This document shows, piece after piece, positions 25,492 through 33,202 of a DNA stretch of 64,000 bases. Positions within the stretch are counted from its first letter, which is position 1. Each line of letters opens with the position of its first letter. The DNA is from Dactylosporangium sucinum (GTDB taxonomy: Bacteria; Actinomycetota; Actinomycetes; Mycobacteriales; Micromonosporaceae): positions 37,533 to 101,532 of the forward strand of contig NZ_BMPI01000041.1 in the NCBI RefSeq assembly GCF_014647515.1, written 5' to 3'. A program made the position numbers and the translations under genes. The notes beneath the pieces were generated by a model. It saw only the letters and a list, made by a program, of their open reading frames with translations, searched no databases and was not told the origin of the DNA.

Positions 25492-25884
25492 ATGGGGCAA
25501 CCGGTGGGAATCGTGCTCGTATCGCACAGTGAGCGGCTGGCGCACGGGCTGCGCGACATGCTCGTCCAGGTGGCGGGCGAGCAGGTGCCGATCGAGGCGG
25601 CCGGCGGCACCGACGACGGCGCGCTGGGGACCAGCTACGACCGCATCCTGGTGGCGATCGACCGGGCCGACCGGGGCGCCGGCGTGCTCGTGCTCACCGA
25701 CCTGGGCAGCGCCGTGCTCACCGCGCAGACCGTGCTCGAGGACCGGGTCGCCAACGACGCCGTGCTGGTCGACGCGCCGTTCGTCGAGGGAGCGGTCGCC
25801 GCGGCGGTCCTGGCCAGCACCGGGGCCGACCTGGAGGCCGTCACGCAGGCGGCCGTGGAGGCCCGCGATGTCCGCAAGCTCTGA
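25492..25884 (+). CDS. dhaM: Dihydroxyacetone kinase phosphotransfer subunit DhaM (EIIA-Dha)
   Basis: A 130-residue single-domain DhaM, the PTS phosphate donor to DhaL. The EIIA-mannose-like fold is seen in GIVLVSHSERLAHGL with the phosphorylated His12, GTSYDRILVAI and GVLVLTDLGSAVLTAQ. It lacks the HPr and EI-like domains that are fused to DhaM in E. coli; instead an HPr gene follows directly, overlapping by 17 bases. I use the ATG at 25492; a TTG three codons upstream is possible. Divergent from dhaK. Enzyme I is not encoded in the window and must be supplied from elsewhere. Confidence 0.95.
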   Translation: MGQPVGIVLVSHSERLAHGLRDMLVQVAGEQVPIEAAGGTDDGALGTSYDRILVAIDRADRGAGVLVLTDLGSAVLTAQTVLEDRVANDAVLVDAPFVEGAVAAAVLASTGADLEAVTQAAVEARDVRKL

Positions 25885-26128
25885 GCTGCCGGTCGTCCTG
25901 CCCGTCGACCTGCACGCCCGCCCTGCCGCGGCACTTGTCCGGGTTGTCGCGGGATTCAGCAGTACCGTCGAAATCTCCCAAAATGGGAAACAGGCCAACG
26001 CCAGGAGCGTCCTCGCGGTGATCGGGCTGGGGGCGCGGGCGGGATCGACGGTCGTCGTGCGCGCGACCGGAGACGACGCCGAAGCGGCGCTCAACGCCGT
26101 GGCATCGACGCTGGAGAACACCGAGTAA
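25868..26128 (+). CDS. HPr phosphocarrier protein
   Basis: An 86-residue HPr. The phosphorylated histidine is His16 in VDLHARPAAALV, and the regulatory-serine region is conserved as ANARSVLAVIGLG with Ser47. It starts inside the end of dhaM (17-base overlap, different frame), so translation is coupled and the two proteins are probably made in fixed ratio. This suggests an HPr devoted to the Dha kinase relay, with phosphate passing Enzyme I, HPr, DhaM, DhaL-ADP, dihydroxyacetone. Whether it also serves general sugar transport cannot be told here. Confidence 0.94.
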   Translation: MSASSELPVVLPVDLHARPAAALVRVVAGFSSTVEISQNGKQANARSVLAVIGLGARAGSTVVVRATGDDAEAALNAVASTLENTE

Positions 26129-26160
26129 GGAGTGGTGCGGGTCGCGGTGCGTACGCGACG

Positions 26161-27429
26161 ATGTCGTGCGTGACCGCTCTCGCTGCTCCGCCCGCCACCG
26201 ACGTCCCTCGCCTGCAACGCCGCACGCTCGGCCTGCTGGTCTCGATGCAGGTCGTCGGCGGCCTCGGCGTGGCCAGCGGGGTCTCCGTCGGCGCGCTGCT
26301 GGCCGCGTCGATGGCCGGTCCGACGGCCGCGGGCCTGGCCGGCAGCTCGGCCGTGATCGGCGCCGCGTTGATCGCGATCCCGGCCACTCGGCTCATGCGG
26401 ACCGGCGGGCGGCGGCCCGGGCTGGCGTTCGCGTACGCGGCCGGGGCGCTCGGCGCACTGCTCGTCGCGGCGGCGGTGTGGTGGGACAGCGTGCCGCTGC
26501 TGTTCACGGGGACGTTCCTGTTCGGCGGGTCGAGCGCGGCCAACCTGCAGTCGCGGTACGCGGCGGTGGACCTGGCGGCGCCGGACCGGCGGGCGCGGCA
26601 CCTGTCGGTCGTGGTCTGGGCGACGACGCTCGGCGCGGTGGCGGGGCCGAACCTGGCGCCGTGGGCGGACCGGTGGCTGGCCCGGTTCGGTGTGCCAGAG
26701 TACGGGGGGCCGTACTTGTTCAGTTTTGTGGTGTTCGTGCTGGCGTGTCTGGTGTTGCTGGTGTTCTTGCGGCCCGATCCGTTGCTGACGGCTCGTTCCC
26801 TGTCCGAAGTTCCGGGCAAATCGGACTCCGCGTCTCGTGGGGTGTGGCGGGCTGCGGTGCGGACGGTCCGGGCGAGCCCCGGGGCGCGGGTCGGGGTCGT
26901 GTCGGTCGCGGTCGGCCACGTGGTGATGGTCGGTGTGATGTCGATGACGCCCGTGCACATCGGCGACTACGTGCACGACCACGGCGACCTGCTGCGCGTG
27001 GTCGGGCTGGTGATCAGCATCCACATCACCGGGATGTACGCGCTGTCCCCCGTCATCGGCTGGCTCGCCGACCGCTTCGGCCGCCGGCCGGTGATCCTGG
27101 GCGGCGTCGGGGTGCTGCTGCTTGCCTGCTTGTTCAGCGGTACCGCCGGCGACAACACCCCGCGGCTGTCCATCGGCCTGGCGCTGCTGGGCCTGGGCTG
27201 GGGCTGCACGATGGTGGCCGGTTCGACGCTGCTGACCGAGTCGGTGCCGGTGGAGCAGCGGGCCGGCGTGCAGGGGCTCTCCGACGTCGTGATGGGCGTC
27301 GCCGGGGCCTCCGCCGGAGCGCTGGCCGGCGTCGTGGTCGACCTGTTCGGGTACCCGGCGCTGACGGCCGTCGCCGCGGTCGGGGTCGTGCCGTTGCTGG
27401 CGATGGTGCTGCGCCGGTCGGCTGCTTAA
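26161..27429 (+). CDS. MFS transporter (12-helix type)
   Basis: A 422-residue major facilitator with about 12 hydrophobic segments and a soluble loop near the middle (around residue 220). Motif A-like sequence appears after helix 8 as GWLADRFGRRPVILGG, and the first-half equivalent is weaker (RLMRTGGRRPGLAF). It resembles actinobacterial drug-efflux or uncharacterised transporters; substrate unknown. Start ATG at 26161, 32 bases after the HPr stop, so it may be cotranscribed with the Dha kinase arm. A GTG three codons later is an alternative start. It is followed in 9 bases by a DUF3046 gene. Confidence 0.88.
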   Translation: MSCVTALAAPPATDVPRLQRRTLGLLVSMQVVGGLGVASGVSVGALLAASMAGPTAAGLAGSSAVIGAALIAIPATRLMRTGGRRPGLAFAYAAGALGALLVAAAVWWDSVPLLFTGTFLFGGSSAANLQSRYAAVDLAAPDRRARHLSVVVWATTLGAVAGPNLAPWADRWLARFGVPEYGGPYLFSFVVFVLACLVLLVFLRPDPLLTARSLSEVPGKSDSASRGVWRAAVRTVRASPGARVGVVSVAVGHVVMVGVMSMTPVHIGDYVHDHGDLLRVVGLVISIHITGMYALSPVIGWLADRFGRRPVILGGVGVLLLACLFSGTAGDNTPRLSIGLALLGLGWGCTMVAGSTLLTESVPVEQRAGVQGLSDVVMGVAGASAGALAGVVVDLFGYPALTAVAAVGVVPLLAMVLRRSAA

Positions 27430-27438
27430 CTTGATGCC

Positions 27439-27639
27439 GTGCGTTTGACGGATTTCTGGCAGCGACTGGATCAGGTGTTCGGCGTCGGGTACGCGAAGAG
27501 CATCGCCCACGACCAGGTGCTGTCCCAGCTCGGGGGCCGCACGATCGACGAGGCGCTCGCCGGCGGGGAGGAGACCGCCGTGGTGTGGCGGGCTGTAGTC
27601 GCCGCATACCCGGAGCGTGTCCCTGCCCGCCTGAAGTGA
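27439..27639 (+). CDS. DUF3046 protein
   Basis: A 66-residue protein of the DUF3046 family, small actinobacterial proteins encoded just before recA. It begins MRLTDFWQRLDQVFGVGYA and includes AHDQVLSQLGGRTIDEAL, both typical of the family. Function is unknown. GTG start at 27439, nine bases after the MFS stop. The 157-base spacer to recA holds two damage-related promoter elements, so this gene is probably not the driver of recA transcription. Confidence 0.9.
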   Translation: MRLTDFWQRLDQVFGVGYAKSIAHDQVLSQLGGRTIDEALAGGEETAVVWRAVVAAYPERVPARLK

Positions 27640-27666
27640 TGTTTTTCGGCGTGTCAGCATGTTGAT

Positions 27667-27680
27667 CGTACAGATGTACG
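27667..27680. promoter_or_regulatory. LexA-type SOS box upstream of recA
   Basis: The perfect palindrome CGTAC-AGAT-GTACG fits the Gram-positive LexA box layout CGAAC-N4-GTTCG, with T/A exchanged at the third position of each arm. The same exchanged arms occur in the two boxes between lexA and the LysM gene in this window, which supports the assignment. It sits between TTGATC (27662) and TACTCT (27683-27688), a plausible though short-spaced promoter. Confidence 0.7.
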
Positions 27681-27719
27681 GGTACTCTCCTCACTCGTTG
27701 GGCGCCACTGCGGCAGTTT

Positions 27720-27742
27720 TTGTCATACCCGGCGCTTAGCGT
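27720..27742 (+). promoter_or_regulatory. LexA-independent DNA-damage promoter (PafBC/RecA-NDp type) of recA
   Basis: TTGTCATAC at 27720-27728, 8 bases, then TAGCGT at 27737-27742. This follows the mycobacterial RecA-NDp consensus TTGTCRGTG-N8-TANNNT, controlled by PafBC, with the core TTGTCA, the 8-base gap and the -10 element all matching; the last three bases of the first element differ. Transcription would start near 27749, exactly on an in-frame GTG ahead of recA. Confidence 0.65.
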
Positions 27743-27796
27743 GTCAGCGTGACCAAACGAACGCCGACGAAGACCGCGAACCCAGGGGTGACGGAC

Positions 27797-28846
27797 ATGG
27801 CAGTACAACCCGATCGGGAGAAGGCGCTCACGCTCGCCCTCTCGCAGATCGACAAGCAGTTCGGCAAGGGCTCCGTGATGCGTCTCGGCGAGCGTGTCAT
27901 TGCCCCACAGGCGGTGATCCCGACCGGCTCGATCGCCCTCGACGTGGCGCTCGGCATCGGCGGCCTGCCCCGCGGCCGGGTGATCGAGGTCTTCGGACCG
28001 GAGTCGAGCGGTAAGACGACGGTGGCGCTCCACGCGATCGCCAACGCGCAGGCACAGGGCGGCATCGCGGCGTTCATCGACGCGGAGCACGCGCTCGACC
28101 CCGACTACGCCAAGGCGCTCGGCGTCGACACCGACGCGCTGCTCGTCTCCCAGCCGGACACCGGTGAGCAGGCGCTCGAGATCGTCGACATGCTGGTGCG
28201 CTCCGGCGCGCTCGACATCATCGTCATCGACTCGGTCGCCGCGCTCGTGCCGCGCGCCGAGATCGAGGGCGAGATGGGCGACAGCCACGTCGGCCTCCAG
28301 GCCCGCCTCATGAGCCAGGCGCTGCGGAAGATCACCGGTGCCCTCAACAACTCGGGCACGACGGCGATCTTCATCAACCAGCTGCGGGAGAAGATCGGCG
28401 TCATGTTCGGCAGCCCGGAGACCACGACCGGTGGTCGCGCGCTGAAGTTCTACGCGTCGGTCCGCCTCGACGTGCGGCGCATCGAGAGCCTGAAGGACGG
28501 CACCGACGTCGTCGGCAACCGGACGCGCGTCAAGGTGGTCAAGAACAAGGTGGCCTCGCCGTTCAAGCAGGCCGAGTTCGACATCATGTATGGCAAGGGC
28601 ATCTCGCGCGAGGGCTCGCTGATCGACGTCGGCGTCGAGCAGACGATCATCCGCAAGTCCGGCGCGTGGTACACGTACGATGGCGACCAGCTCGGCCAGG
28701 GCAAGGAGAACTCGCGCAAGTTCCTGCGCGACAACCCCGACGTGGCGGCCGAGATCGAGAAGAAGATCAAGGAGAAGCTCGGCGTAGGGGTCGGCCAGGC
28801 CACCGACGCGGCCGGCGGGCCGGAGACTGCTTCCGTCGACTTCTGA
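27797..28846 (+). CDS. recA: Recombinase RecA
   Basis: A 349-residue RecA that forms filaments on single-stranded DNA, promotes strand exchange and triggers LexA self-cleavage. Seen: GPESSGKTTVALHAIA (Walker A), VIDSVAALVPRAEIEGEMGD, and the disordered acidic/Gly C-terminus. No intein is present. I use the ATG at 27797, which has AGGGGTGA upstream and gives the normal MAVQPDREKAL start. An in-frame GTG at 27749 would add 16 residues and coincides with the predicted start of the PafBC-type transcript, so a leaderless longer form is possible. A LexA-type box and a PafBC-type promoter lie upstream, as in mycobacteria. recX follows 123 bases downstream. Confidence 0.98.
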   Translation: MAVQPDREKALTLALSQIDKQFGKGSVMRLGERVIAPQAVIPTGSIALDVALGIGGLPRGRVIEVFGPESSGKTTVALHAIANAQAQGGIAAFIDAEHALDPDYAKALGVDTDALLVSQPDTGEQALEIVDMLVRSGALDIIVIDSVAALVPRAEIEGEMGDSHVGLQARLMSQALRKITGALNNSGTTAIFINQLREKIGVMFGSPETTTGGRALKFYASVRLDVRRIESLKDGTDVVGNRTRVKVVKNKVASPFKQAEFDIMYGKGISREGSLIDVGVEQTIIRKSGAWYTYDGDQLGQGKENSRKFLRDNPDVAAEIEKKIKEKLGVGVGQATDAAGGPETASVDF

Positions 28847-28969
28847 TCGGCGTTGCTGATCGTCGCCGAGACCACCCGGTGCCGGCGGGCGTGGGCCAAG
28901 CCGCGCCAGGCCGGCACCGGGTCTCGGTGCTCTGCAGAGCGCTGGCTACGGGGGCCGGAGGTGAACGGT

Positions 28970-29923
28970 ATGCCGGACGACGGCGAGATCGCGCTGCCGT
29001 CGTGGTTGGTCGACGCGCAGAACGACGACGGGCCGAATCCCTGGCTGTCGCCGCCTGCGGCGGATGCGCGGCCGGCTCGGGCGGGGATGAGCCGGGAGCG
29101 CCGAAAACCCGAGGTGCCGTCGTGGGCGGGGCCGGAGTCGGGGACCGGGTCGCCTTGGGCGGACGCGGTGCCCGGTGCGCCGGCTGATGCTGCCGCCGGG
29201 GACGCTCGCGTGGACGCCCCGGTGGCTCGTGTTCCGGATGGCCGCTCGGCCGGGGGGCGGGCTCGGGACGCTCGGAGCGCTCGGGGGCGAGCGCGGGGGG
29301 ATCGGAGCGCTCGGCCGGATCGTGCCGGGGCCCCGGATCGCGCCGGGGCTGCGGATCGGTCGGGGCGCGGTGCGTCGCCGGTTGATCCGCGGGAGGCGGC
29401 GCGGGAGATCTGCCTGCGGCAGCTGGCGATCCGGCCCCGCACTCGGGCGGAGCTGGCCACCGCGATGCGCAAGCGCGGCGTGGACGACGAGATCGCCACG
29501 GAGATCCTCGACCGGTATGACGAGGTGGGCATCATCGACGACGCCGCCTTCGCCCGGGCGTGGGTGAGCAGCCGGCACCACGGGCGGGGCCTGTCCCGCC
29601 GGGCGCTGGCGGGCGAACTGCGGCGCAAGGGCGTCTCGTCGGACGAGGTCGGGGAGGCGCTGGAGCAGGTCGCCCCGGACGTGGAGGAGGAGACGGCGCG
29701 GGCGCTGGTGGTACGCCGCCTGCGGGTCGAGTCGAGGTCCACTCCCGAGGTGGCGTTCCGGAGGATCGTGGGGATGCTGGCCCGGAAGGGGTATCCGCCC
29801 GGGCTCGCCATCCGCCTGGTCAAGGAGGCCATGTCCGAGCGCGACGCCGAGGCGGCCGAGTTCGCGGAGGCTGTCGACCCGGACGCGCTGGCCGACGCCA
29901 CGTACGACCCGGACGCCGGCTGA
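28970..29923 (+). CDS. recX: RecX regulator of RecA with long disordered N-terminus
   Basis: A 317-residue RecX, which binds RecA filaments and restrains recombination. The three-helix RecX repeats occupy about residues 140-300: LRQLAIRPRTRAELATAM, FARAWVSSRHHGRGLSRRAL and RIVGMLARKGYPPGLAIRLV. The first 135 residues are low-complexity, Arg/Ala/Asp/Gly/Pro-rich and probably disordered; the usual mycobacterial protein is only about 174 residues. Start ATG at 28970 has a near-perfect GGAGGTGA site 5 bases upstream, so the extension is genuinely translated. It lies 123 bases after recA and should be read with it. A 6-base hairpin follows at 29963. Confidence 0.94.
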   Translation: MPDDGEIALPSWLVDAQNDDGPNPWLSPPAADARPARAGMSRERRKPEVPSWAGPESGTGSPWADAVPGAPADAAAGDARVDAPVARVPDGRSAGGRARDARSARGRARGDRSARPDRAGAPDRAGAADRSGRGASPVDPREAAREICLRQLAIRPRTRAELATAMRKRGVDDEIATEILDRYDEVGIIDDAAFARAWVSSRHHGRGLSRRALAGELRRKGVSSDEVGEALEQVAPDVEEETARALVVRRLRVESRSTPEVAFRRIVGMLARKGYPPGLAIRLVKEAMSERDAEAAEFAEAVDPDALADATYDPDAG

Positions 29924-29962
29924 CCCTGCCGCCTCGCACGTCGGCCGCTGGGGCGCGTGGTT

Positions 29963-29980
29963 GCCCGCGAACGTGCGGGC
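29963..29980 (+). terminator. Possible terminator after recX
   Basis: GCCCGC at 29963-29968 pairs perfectly with GCGGGC at 29975-29980 around a 6-base loop, 40 bases after the recX stop. No T-run follows. The stem is short, so this is a weak call. Confidence 0.35.
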
Positions 29981-30320
29981 TGTCCGTCCGCGCGCCCGCC
30001 GTGGGCCTCGTGCTCGCCGCGTGTGTGCCGCCTGCCCGTCTGACCGCCTGTCCATGTGCGGTCGGGCTGTTCGCACGCCTGCTTGAGCGGTGCCGGCTTC
30101 GTCCGCCCGCTTGCCGAGGGCCTGCCTGGCCACCCGCTGGTTCCCGCGTGTCCGGCCGCCCACTTGCTGTCCACTTGATGGCCCGGCCACCCGATTGCCA
30201 CAGGTGTCCGTTCGTATGCCGGGTACCGGCAGGTTCTGGGCGTTTCTGCCGGTTGGCCGTTCATGATCGCGGACGTTTGTGGGTCGTACTCGACACGGAA
30301 GACCTCGGCGGAGGGTGATC

Positions 30321-30518
30321 GTGACCAGTGGCTGGCTGCCGGGTAGCTTCTACGACGGTCGTCGATGGGGTGTTGGCCGGGACCACGCACTGTGGTGGAA
30401 TGGTCGCTGGTTCTTGGGTCGCCGCGGTGGCGCGTTGTTGTTACTCGGTCACCTCACGTCGAACATTGGTGCCGCTCGTCGGTTGACATGCCGGAAACAT
30501 CCGGGCAAAAGACCCTGA
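30321..30518 (+). CDS. Small ORF with good ribosome binding site, unknown
   Basis: A possible 65-residue protein. In its favour: GGAGG at 30310-30314 lies 6 bases before the GTG at 30321, and the N-terminal half is rich in Trp, Phe and Tyr (SGWLPGSFYDGRRWGVG, then HALWWNGRWFLGRR), a composition that random GC-rich frames seldom give. Against it: third-position GC is lower than in neighbouring genes, the C-terminus turns basic and unstructured, and I know no matching family. It lies alone in the gap between recX and the rny unit. If real it may be a small basic membrane-associated protein. Confidence 0.3.
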   Translation: MTSGWLPGSFYDGRRWGVGRDHALWWNGRWFLGRRGGALLLLGHLTSNIGAARRLTCRKHPGKRP

Positions 30519-30879
30519 TAGGGTGTTTCGGCCGGGGAAGGTACTTGACGGACTTACGTCCCGTATGGTGCCCGATCATGAGTCCTTGACCGAAGCGCCC
30601 TTGACGACCTAGCCTCGGCGTTACCAGATGGAGACCGCCCAACCACCGCGGGTTTACCGCACAACATAGATCGCGTCACAGATCAGCAACACTTACGAGA
30701 TTTTGCACTGGAACGATGCGCCGCGCCTTGCGGGAGGTGGCGGCGCTGGCAGCGACCCAGCAGCGGGGCTTTCTAAGCCTCGATATCGATGTACCTTGAT
30801 GGCACCTAGGTCGGGCGTCTCCTCCCCATCACCCGCGTCGCACCTCGTTGTGCGGCGCCGAGCGGAGCGAGGTGACGTC

Positions 30880-31353
30880 GTGACGGAATGCGCCCGTGTC
30901 ATCCTCTGCGACCCGAACGCCCCACCGGGCGGCCGCGCCGGTCGGGCCGAAGCCGTCCGGGATACCGTGGACATGTCCGGCACCGCCGACGCCGCGGACG
31001 ATCCCACCAGCGAACGCCGTAGGGCCCTAGCCGTCCAGACGTGGCGCGGCGCCGGAGCCTTGGGTGCCGGTGGAGCTGACACTCTCGGGAAGAGTGGCGC
31101 CCCCGACCAGCCCGGCGAGCGAGGCGAGTCCGACGAGCGAGGCGAGTCCAGCGAGCGAGGCCCGAAGACCCGCGGGCCGGCCCGGAGGCGCCGCCGCAAG
31201 GCCGGCAGAGAGCGCCGGGACGCAGCCGCAGGCCGGGCTGGAAGGTCTGTTGCAGTAACGGTGCGCGGTGGGGATTGTGTGCCTCCGCCGCACGCCGGGC
31301 AAGGCGTGCGCACACAGAACAGTGGGGCCTACCGCTTCGAGGTGACCGCGTGA
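30880..31353 (+). CDS. Possible 157-residue basic disordered protein coupled to rny
   Basis: An open frame with GAGGTGA 4 bases before its GTG at 30880. Its TGA stop (31351-31353) overlaps the rny GTG start (31350) in the GTGA arrangement typical of coupled genes. Third-position GC in the first part is high, as in real genes here. The product is Arg/Gly/Ala-rich and probably disordered, with a GERGES(D/S)ERG repeat from an 18-base DNA repeat at 31117-31161, and no recognised domain. The opposite strand is also open over part of it, and repeats distort the statistics, so the call is tentative. Confidence 0.35.
   Translation: MTECARVILCDPNAPPGGRAGRAEAVRDTVDMSGTADAADDPTSERRRALAVQTWRGAGALGAGGADTLGKSGAPDQPGERGESDERGESSERGPKTRGPARRRRRKAGRERRDAAAGRAGRSVAVTVRGGDCVPPPHAGQGVRTQNSGAYRFEVTA
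31117..31161. repeat. 18-base tandem repeat upstream of rny
   Basis: Two full copies and a partial third of GAGCGAGGCGAGTCCGAC (31117-31134, 31135-31152, partial to 31161), differing only at the last two or three bases. The unit is a multiple of three and is read through by the candidate gene at 30880. Confidence 0.8.
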
Positions 31354-33128
31354 CCGGGCAGATCGTCCTGACGGCCGCCGTGGCCGTCCTCGTCGTCGTG
31401 GTTGTCGTCGTGCTCGTCGCGGCGCTCAAGGTGATCCGCAAGCTCAACGTTCCCCTGGGACCGGTGCAGGTCCCCGCGGATGATCCCGCCTTCCTCGCCG
31501 AGAAGGATCGGCAGGAGCACTCGCTCGCCAGCCTCCGGACGGCGGCCGAGGACGCGACCGCGGCGGTCGACGAGGCGCGGGCGGCCGCGGCGGCGGCGCG
31601 GACCGAGGCGGCGGCGGCCAAGGCCGAGGCCAGCGCCGCCCGGTCGGAGGCGCGCCGGATCCTCGACGCGGCCCGGGCCGAGGCCGACTCGCTGCTCGAG
31701 CGGGCCCACCGGCAGGCCGAGGCCGACGCCGAGCAGGCCCGGGCGGCGGCGCGGAAGGCGGGCGAGCGCGAGGTCAACCAGCTCACCGCCGTGGCGAAGG
31801 AGCAGTCGCAGGACGCCGAGCGGCGGCAGCGGCGGCTCGACGAGCGGGAGCGGCTGCTGGCCGAGGAGGCCGAGCGGCTGGCGGAGCGGGACCGGCGCAT
31901 CAGCGGTACCGAGGCGGATCTGGCGGACCGGGAGGGCAACGCGGTCCGGCGGGAGGCCGAGCTCGCGGAGGGCGAGGAGCGGCACCGCGCCGAGCTGGAG
32001 CGGATCGCCGGGCTCACCGCCGACGCGGCCCGGGTCGAGGTCGTCGAGACGATCGAGGGGCAGGCCAAGCGCGAGGCGGCGCTGCTCGTGCGGGACATCG
32101 AGAACGACGCGCGGAACACGGCCGAGCAGCGGGCCCGGCACATCGTCGTCGACGCCATCCAGCGGGTCGCCAGCGAGCAGACCGCGGAGAGCGTGGTCAG
32201 CGTGCTGCACCTGCCCAGCGACGAGATGAAGGGCCGGATCATCGGCCGCGAGGGGCGCAATATCCGGGCGTTCGAGTCGACGACCGGGGTCAACCTCATC
32301 ATCGACGACACGCCCGAGGCGGTGCTGCTCTCCTGCTTCGACCCGGTGCGGCGCGAGATCGGGCGGCTGACGCTGGAGAAGCTGGTGCTCGACGGGCGGA
32401 TCCACCCGCACCGCATCGAGGAGGTCTTCGAGCAGGCGAAGCACGAGGTGGAGCGCCTCTGCCTGCGCGCGGCCGAGGATGCGCTGGTCGAGGTGGGCAT
32501 CACCGACCTCCACCCGGAGCTCATGACGCTGCTCGGGCGTCTCCGGTACCGCACCAGCTACGGCCAGAACGTCCTCAAGCACCTCGTGGAGACCGCCCAC
32601 ATTGCCGGCATCATGGCCTCCGAGCTGCGCCTGGACCCCGCGCTCATCAAGCGCTGCGCGTTCCTGCACGACATCGGCAAGGCGCTCACGCACGAGGTCG
32701 AGGGCAGCCACGCGCTCATCGGGGCCGACGTGGCCCGCAAGTACGGCGAGTCGGACGAGGTCGTGCACGCGATCGAGGCCCACCACAACGAGGTGCTGCC
32801 GCAGACCATCGAGGCGGTCCTGACGCAGGCCAGCGACGCCTGCTCCGGCGGGCGTCCGGGCGCGCGGCGGGAGAGCCTGGAGGCGTACGTCAAGCGCCTC
32901 GAGCGCATCGAGGAGATCGCCGGCGGCAAGTCCGGCGTCGAGAAGGTCTTCGCGATGCAGGCCGGCCGCGAGATCCGGGTCATGGTCCGCCCCGACGACG
33001 TGGACGACATCGGGGCGGCCGTGCTGGCCCGCGACGTGGCGAAGCAGATCGAGGAGGAGCTGACCTACCCCGGCCAGATCCGCGTCACCGTCGTGCGCGA
33101 GTCCCGCGTCACGGAGATCGCCCGTTAA
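31350..33128 (+). CDS. rny: Ribonuclease Y
   Basis: A 592-residue membrane-tethered endoribonuclease that starts mRNA decay. Order of parts: an N-terminal membrane helix (about residues 4-24, nearly all Val/Leu/Ala), a long Ala/Glu/Arg coiled coil (about 45-255), a KH RNA-binding domain (KGRIIGREGRNIRAFE near 295), and an HD phosphohydrolase domain (RCAFLHDIGKALTHEVEGSH near 440, with the metal-binding His-Asp pair). GTG start at 31350 with GAGGTGA 5 bases upstream. It is convergent with the Hsp70-fusion gene, with a nested hairpin between them. RNase Y in this position near miaB is common in actinobacteria. Confidence 0.96.
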   Translation: MTGQIVLTAAVAVLVVVVVVVLVAALKVIRKLNVPLGPVQVPADDPAFLAEKDRQEHSLASLRTAAEDATAAVDEARAAAAAARTEAAAAKAEASAARSEARRILDAARAEADSLLERAHRQAEADAEQARAAARKAGEREVNQLTAVAKEQSQDAERRQRRLDERERLLAEEAERLAERDRRISGTEADLADREGNAVRREAELAEGEERHRAELERIAGLTADAARVEVVETIEGQAKREAALLVRDIENDARNTAEQRARHIVVDAIQRVASEQTAESVVSVLHLPSDEMKGRIIGREGRNIRAFESTTGVNLIIDDTPEAVLLSCFDPVRREIGRLTLEKLVLDGRIHPHRIEEVFEQAKHEVERLCLRAAEDALVEVGITDLHPELMTLLGRLRYRTSYGQNVLKHLVETAHIAGIMASELRLDPALIKRCAFLHDIGKALTHEVEGSHALIGADVARKYGESDEVVHAIEAHHNEVLPQTIEAVLTQASDACSGGRPGARRESLEAYVKRLERIEEIAGGKSGVEKVFAMQAGREIRVMVRPDDVDDIGAAVLARDVAKQIEEELTYPGQIRVTVVRESRVTEIAR

Positions 33129-33180
33129 GGCCTGTTCATAGCTGGGCCCGCCGCGGCCCGGCCTCAGTGACGAACAGGCC
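33129..33180. terminator. Nested hairpin between rny and the Hsp70-fusion gene
   Basis: Outer arms GGCCTGTTC (33129-33137) and GAACAGGCC (33172-33180) are perfect complements; an inner GGGCC / GGCCC hairpin lies at 33144-33159. The structure begins at the rny stop and ends 23 bases before the convergent gene's stop, so it can serve both transcripts. Confidence 0.7.
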
Positions 33181-33202
33181 GCAGTCGAGTCCGGACCAGG
33201 AC

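Larger units (their letters stand above)
29924..30879. other. 956-base gene-poor interval after recX
   Basis: After recX there is no convincing gene for nearly 1 kb. I see a short hairpin at 29963-29980, one weak small-ORF candidate at 30321-30518, and a stretch around 30480-30720 that is less GC-rich than the genome average and may hold a promoter for the rny unit. TTGACG at 30545 and TTGACG at 30601 are -35-like, but no correctly spaced -10 element was found. No tRNA cloverleaf, repeat family or riboswitch was recognised. The interval could be a site of past deletion. Confidence 0.6.

Noticed and set aside
30545..30569. TTGACG and TATGGT as a promoter in the recX-rny gap
   Set aside because: The spacer is only 13 bases, too short for a sigma-70 promoter.
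30703..30879. Upstream extension of the candidate gene before rny to ATG 30703
   Set aside because: The extension lacks a ribosome binding site and has mixed third-position composition; the GTG at 30880 has a good site.
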